Below, one piece after another: positions 4,914 through 7,433 of a DNA stretch of 7,433 nucleotides (within the stretch, counting starts at the first letter, position 1; the number at the start of each line of letters is the position of its first letter). Source of the DNA: an uncultured Oscillospiraceae bacterium (lineage in GTDB: Bacteria > Bacillota_A > Clostridia > Oscillospirales > Oscillospiraceae); NCBI GenBank assembly GCA_944387745.1, contig CALXGD010000144.1:1-7433 (forward strand). Direction: 5' to 3'. The notes below the pieces were generated by a model. It was given only the letters and a program-made list of their open reading frames with translations, was not told the DNA's origin and ran no database searches. Position numbers and translations under genes: made by a program.

Positions 4914-5948
4914 TCAATAGTTCATCTGCTTGCGCCGGGACAAATTCATAGTGCCGTCCTGCATCTGGTCCAGGCTGTCCAGACTCTTTCCAGTGCCCTC
5001 CGCCACACAGGAGATAGCGTCATCCGCCACATGGGTCTCGATCCCGGTGTTGGCCTCAATGAGTTTGTCAAAGCCCCACAGCAGAGAGCCGCCGCCAGTC
5101 ATCACAATGCCGTTGGTGGAGATGTCCGCCACCAGCTCTGGAGGGGTGCGCTCCAGGACACCGTGGATGGCCTCCAAAATCCGGCTGGAGACCTCCTCAA
5201 AGGCTTCGATCATCTCGCTAGAGGACACAGTAAACACCCGGGGCAGGCCAGTCATCAGACAGCGGCCCTTGATCTCCATGGTGACCTCCTCCGGCCGGGG
5301 GAACACACAGCCGATAGACATTTTCAATTCCTCGGCAGTGCGGTCGCCGATGAGCACGTTGTGCTTTTTCCGGATATACTTCACCACTGCCTCGTCGAAC
5401 TTGTCCCCGGCAATCTTGATGGAGGCAGACTCCACCACGCCCCCCAGGGAGATGACGGCGATGTCAGCGGTGCCACCGCCGATATCCACCACCATGTGAC
5501 CGTCGGGCTTGGTGATGTCAATGCCCGCGCCGATGGCGGCGGCCACCGGCTCCTCAATGAGGTAGGCCCGGCGGGCGCCAGCCTGAATGCCCGCGTCCAC
5601 CACGGCGCGCTCCTCCACCTCCGTAATACCGGAGGGGACGCAGATGAGCAGGCGGGGCTTAAAGAGGGAGAAGGTCGTCACCTTCTTAATAAACTCCTTG
5701 AGCATCCGCTCCGTCATGTCATAGTCGGAGATAACCCCCTCCCGCAGAGGGCGCATAGCCACGATGTTGCCGGGGGTGCGGCCCAACATGGCCTGGGCGT
5801 CGGTGCCAACCTTCAGCAGCTTGCCGGTGTTCTTATCCATGGCCACTACAGAAGGCTCCCGCAGGACGACCCCCTTGCCCTTAATATATACCAAAACAGA
5901 GGCAGTACCTAGGTCGATACCGATATCCTTGCTGAATAAATTAAACAT
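4914..5948 (-). CDS. mreB: MreB-family rod-shape actin homologue
   Basis: A bacterial actin that polymerises under the membrane and guides the cell-wall elongation machinery. At 344 residues it is full length. Actin-fold motifs: phosphate-1 loop DIGIDLGTAS (8-17); VPSGITEVEERA (104-115); EEPVAAAIGAGID (132-144); phosphate-2 loop VVDIGGGTAD (153-162); adenine loop GIVMTGGGSLL (280-290); CVAEGTGKSL (314-323). The N-terminal MFNLFSKDIG could mediate membrane contact. The ATG at 5948 has AGGTGG 6 nt upstream. It has its own consensus promoter and a terminator straight after the stop, so it looks monocistronic. No mreC or mreD follows, which resembles stand-alone Mbl/MreBH-type copies; whether another mreBCD cluster exists cannot be seen here. 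comF lies upstream on the same strand. Confidence 0.96.
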   Translation of the reverse strand: MFNLFSKDIGIDLGTASVLVYIKGKGVVLREPSVVAMDKNTGKLLKVGTDAQAMLGRTPGNIVAMRPLREGVISDYDMTERMLKEFIKKVTTFSLFKPRLLICVPSGITEVEERAVVDAGIQAGARRAYLIEEPVAAAIGAGIDITKPDGHMVVDIGGGTADIAVISLGGVVESASIKIAGDKFDEAVVKYIRKKHNVLIGDRTAEELKMSIGCVFPRPEEVTMEIKGRCLMTGLPRVFTVSSSEMIEAFEEVSSRILEAIHGVLERTPPELVADISTNGIVMTGGGSLLWGFDKLIEANTGIETHVADDAISCVAEGTGKSLDSLDQMQDGTMNLSRRKQMNY

Positions 5949-5974
5949 AGAGCTCCACCTTATTTATCGTCATT

Positions 5975-6000
5975 TCCGGCATTAGTATACCCGAGCCGGA
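5975..6000 (-). repeat. Hairpin in the mreB leader
   Basis: TCCGGC (5975-5980) and GCCGGA (5995-6000) form a 6-bp stem with a 14-nt loop that contains the palindrome GTATAC. It lies in the predicted leader about 27 nt before the mreB ATG. No anti-terminator or known riboswitch pattern was recognised. Confidence 0.4.
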
Positions 6001-6026
6001 TTGAGGTTATATCACAGCTAACTCTC

Positions 6027-6055
6027 ATTATAGCGGGTCGAGCGTCGGTTTTCAA
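6027..6055 (-). promoter_or_regulatory. Sigma-A promoter of mreB
   Basis: On the minus strand TTGAAA (6055-6050), a 17-bp spacer and a perfect TATAAT (6032-6027). The expected start is near 6020, giving a leader of about 72 nt. It lies in the 153-bp gap between comF and mreB, so mreB does not depend on comF transcription. Confidence 0.87.
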
Positions 6056-6101
6056 CTATTATTTCGTCAATTTTCCAGCCATTTCCCACTGTGTTTCCGG
6101 C

Positions 6102-6758
6102 TCATTGCTTTCTGGCCTGGGCCAGGGTAAGCCCCCAGACTGCCTCGGCGCCCCCTTTAGAGAGCAGTAGGGCGCACTCCCCCATAGTGGCGCCAGTGGT
6201 CACCACATCATCCACCAGCAGAATCCGTCGGCCAGCCAGGTCCCGCTCCCGCAGGCAATAGACATTCCGCACATTGGCCCTGCGGTCCGCCTCCCCCTCC
6301 AAGTGGGATTGGGGGCCGTTGTCTCGCGTCTTTTCCAACAGGCCTCGCGCTGGAAGCCCCAGCTCCCGGGCAACGGTCCGGGCCAGTAGCTCTGCCTGGT
6401 CAAAGCCCCGTTTTCTGCGCCGTCCTTTGCTCAGAGGCACCCACGTCACCCAGTCCGCCGGTTCCCGCAGATGATCTTTGACACACTGGGCCATCAGCAG
6501 ACCAAAGGGCCGGCCGTAGGCGGGATTTCCGGGGAACTTATACCGATGTACGGCCTCCGGCACCGCGCCTCGATACCCTAGAGGTGACAGGCAACCCGCT
6601 GTCCCGTCCACATCTCGCTGGGCCTCTTCCCCCTGCAGCCAGGGCAGCTCCCCCTGGCACGCCGGACACAAGGGCGCCCTGGGGTCATCTAAAATCCGCT
6701 GACAGAAGGGGCACTTGGGCGGAAATACTAGGTCCAGAAAGCTCTCCCACAGCTTCAT
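6102..6758 (-). CDS. comF: ComF-family phosphoribosyltransferase-like protein (ComFC)
   Basis: Relatives take part in the late step of natural transformation, handling single-stranded DNA in the cytosol with ComFA, and the family is also kept in non-competent species. It has 218 residues. An N-terminal zinc ribbon holds CPFC (16-19) and CPAC (31-34). The segments RGFDQ (118-122) and ANVRN (161-165) follow, then the type-I phosphoribosyltransferase PRPP loop LLVDDVVTTGAT (180-191). The frame is open upstream to a TTG at 6803, but ATG 6758 fits the family N-terminus (MKLWESFLDLVFPP) and has a GGGGG run 10 nt upstream, whereas no ribosome site precedes the TTG. No comFA is adjacent. It lies 153 bp upstream of mreB with no clear terminator between them. 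Confidence 0.93.
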   Translation of the reverse strand: MKLWESFLDLVFPPKCPFCQRILDDPRAPLCPACQGELPWLQGEEAQRDVDGTAGCLSPLGYRGAVPEAVHRYKFPGNPAYGRPFGLLMAQCVKDHLREPADWVTWVPLSKGRRRKRGFDQAELLARTVARELGLPARGLLEKTRDNGPQSHLEGEADRRANVRNVYCLRERDLAGRRILLVDDVVTTGATMGECALLLSKGGAEAVWGLTLAQARKQ

Positions 6759-6799
6759 TTCTCTCGATCCCCCCTGTAAGGATGGGTCCGTGCTCCTTT

Positions 6800-6889
6800 T
6801 CAAAGCTGCTGACGCACATCCGGATCATAATACAGAATCTGGCGGCTCATTGGCCACCCTTCAAATTCCGACACTGACTTTAAATTCAT
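6800..6889 (-). CDS. Doubtful 29-residue small ORF upstream of comF
   Basis: An ATG at 6889 opens 29 codons ending in TGA (6802-6800), 41 nt before the comF ATG. GGAG lies 7 nt upstream of this ATG. The product (MNLKSVSEFEG..., ending DPDVRQQL) is polar, has no signal or membrane segment, and was not recognised. It could be a leader peptide, a fragment of a lost gene or chance; the frame extends only to a stop about 13 codons further upstream. Confidence 0.2.
   Translation of the reverse strand: MNLKSVSEFEGWPMSRQILYYDPDVRQQL
6827..6856 (-). promoter_or_regulatory. Possible comF promoter
   Basis: On the minus strand TGGCCA (6856-6851, four of six matches), an 18-bp spacer and TATTAT (6832-6827). 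The expected start is near 6820, about 62 nt before the ATG at 6758. It would cut through the doubtful small ORF at 6800-6889, so the two are alternatives. Confidence 0.45.
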
Positions 6890-6902
6890 CGTGTGGCTCC
6901 GC

Positions 6903-6936
6903 ACCCATGCGTACACTGAGATGGGTTTGCTTTTTT
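6903..6936 (+). terminator. Rightward intrinsic terminator with no obvious gene
   Basis: ACCCAT (6903-6908) and ATGGGT (6921-6926) form a perfect 6-bp stem with a 12-nt loop. After TTGC there are six T residues (6931-6936). Pairing GCA (6901-6903) with TGC (6928-6930) instead could lengthen the stem around a small bulge. It works only rightward; no plus-strand gene was seen between comF and this point. Confidence 0.6.
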
Positions 6937-7090
6937 ATGGTAGATCATTTTTTGATATATTTTCAGCTTACATATTCTTCTAACTTCAAATTTAATGTAT
7001 TTTTTCGGCTCAACATTTTACTCAGCGCTCCCGCCTCTGGAGGCGAGGCCCCAAAAAGAACTGTCCCAAAAATAACATTCCATCTGCCCC
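6937..7090. other. Intergenic stretch before padR: AT-rich, then GC dyad
   Basis: Positions 6937-7020 are strongly AT-rich with T-runs and two loosely similar segments about 42 bp apart (near 6954-6973 and 6996-7016, each ending in a C-A/G-GCT...CAT pattern). A GC-rich dyad, CGCCTC (7032-7037) with GAGGCG (7040-7045), follows; it has too small a loop to be a standard terminator and no U-tract. No gene was recognised. Confidence 0.5.
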
Positions 7091-7119
7091 TTGACAAACG
7101 ATCTACCTTGTTTTACAAT
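7091..7119 (+). promoter_or_regulatory. Sigma-A promoter of the PadR-family gene
   Basis: A perfect TTGACA (7091-7096), a 17-bp spacer and TACAAT (7114-7119). The expected start is near 7126, so the leader is about 49 nt and contains the dyad at 7132-7150. A promoter this strong suits a gene normally held down by a repressor. Confidence 0.88.
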
Positions 7120-7131
7120 ATAGCCGTAAAG

Positions 7132-7150
7132 TACCTTGCAATGCAAAATA
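7132..7150. promoter_or_regulatory. Candidate PadR operator
   Basis: TTGCA-A-TGCAA (7136-7146) is a perfect 11-bp dyad centred on A7141, extended by TA (7132-7133) and TA (7149-7150). It lies about 6-24 bp after the predicted start, where a bound repressor would block the promoter. PadR-family genes are often self-repressed, so this is the best operator candidate; binding is inferred. Confidence 0.6.
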
Positions 7151-7174
7151 GTATTCAGGAAAGGAGGCCCGCCT

Positions 7175-7433
7175 ATGATCCCCTCCCAGATGCTCAAGGG
7201 TACACTGGAGGGCTGTATTCTGGCAATCCTGGCACAGAAGGAGACCTACGGCTATGAAATCTCCACCCGACTGGCCGATTACGGCTTCGGAACCATCACA
7301 GAGGGAACCATCTATCCCCTGCTGCTGCGGCTGGAGAAAAACGGCCTGGTGTCCGCCGCCTTCCGCCCCTCGGAGCTGGGGCCCAAGCGGAAATACTACT
7401 CCCTCACCCCGGCGGGGGAGGCGGAGCTCCAAC
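7175..7433 (+). CDS. PadR-family transcriptional regulator (3' end outside window)
   Basis: A small winged-helix repressor of the type that responds to phenolics, drugs or envelope stress and usually controls a neighbouring transporter or membrane protein. The ATG at 7175 has AAGGAGG at 7161-7167, 7 nt upstream. The first 86 codons are visible: the start MIPSQMLKGTLEGCILAILA, YGYEIS (25-30) of the early helices, the recognition region TITEGTIYPLL (40-50), the wing with GPKRKYYSLT (68-77), and PAGEAEL before the edge. The dimerisation helix and any C-terminal domain lie outside, so the PadR subtype and its target cannot be told. It is divergent from comF, across more than 400 bp. Confidence 0.92.
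   Translation, partial: MIPSQMLKGTLEGCILAILAQKETYGYEISTRLADYGFGTITEGTIYPLLLRLEKNGLVSAAFRPSELGPKRKYYSLTPAGEAELQ

Noticed and set aside
4854..5912. Long plus-strand frame of 352 codons opposite mreB
   Set aside because: Antisense of a full-length MreB; the His/Gly/Leu-rich product matches no family and runs through the mreB terminator.
6953..7017. Two similar AT-rich segments as direct repeats
   Set aside because: Similarity is partial, needs gaps and lies in low-complexity T-rich DNA, so chance is a sufficient explanation.
7030..7047. Intrinsic terminator at the GC dyad CGCCTC/GAGGCG
   Set aside because: The central loop is too small for the full arms, and no T-run follows on either strand.
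6715..7257. Plus-strand frame of 180 codons spanning the comF-padR gap
   Set aside because: It runs through the 5' end of comF in antisense, a terminator, the padR promoter and the padR start in another frame. The product has no recognisable domain; openness through the AT-rich part appears fortuitous.

Overview
The base composition, the spacing of sigma-A promoters, the strong AGGAGG-type ribosome sites and the protein families point to a fairly GC-rich clostridial Firmicute, most likely of the Oscillospiraceae (Flavonifractor/Intestinimonas/Lawsonibacter-like). This placement is inferred from general family resemblance, not from a search. The window is ordinary chromosome: no insertion sequence, phage gene, CRISPR array, tRNA or rRNA was seen.

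Layout. (1) 1-3091, minus strand: an arginine operon in the order argC-argJ-argB, with argB cut by the window edge. ArgJ makes this the cyclic (acetyl-recycling) route, and the long N-terminal extension of ArgB fits the arginine-inhibited hexameric kinase expected in that route. (2) 3092-3267: a compact divergent control region. The -10 boxes of the leftward argC promoter and the rightward LysR-type regulator promoter lie on top of each other, and two dyads 22 bp apart sit where a LysR-type protein would be expected to bind. (3) 3268-4158, plus: the LysR-type regulator. (4) 4159-4489: a convergent gap with a very AT-rich island, a 22-bp perfect palindrome, several hairpins and one doubtful basic/hydrophobic microORF. 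(5) 4490-6758, minus: comF, then mreB with its own strong promoter and a strong hairpin terminator, then a small ArsC/Spx-family thioredoxin-fold protein that lies just past that terminator. (6) 6759-7174: a mostly non-coding, partly AT-rich stretch with a possible comF promoter, a doubtful 29-residue ORF, an unattached rightward terminator, and the near-consensus promoter and dyad operator of (7) a PadR-family regulator at 7175, cut by the right edge.

How it works together. The best-supported regulatory idea is that the LysR-type protein controls argCJB and its own gene from the shared 3133-3222 region. The comF-mreB-arsC-like group looks like a set of neighbours rather than a pathway. PadR probably represses itself and whatever lies beyond the window. 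I found no convincing new multi-gene system. The most notable items are the symmetric divergent promoter with its paired dyads, the changed glycine-rich loop of ArgC, and the unexplained palindrome and unattached terminator in the two intergenic regions.
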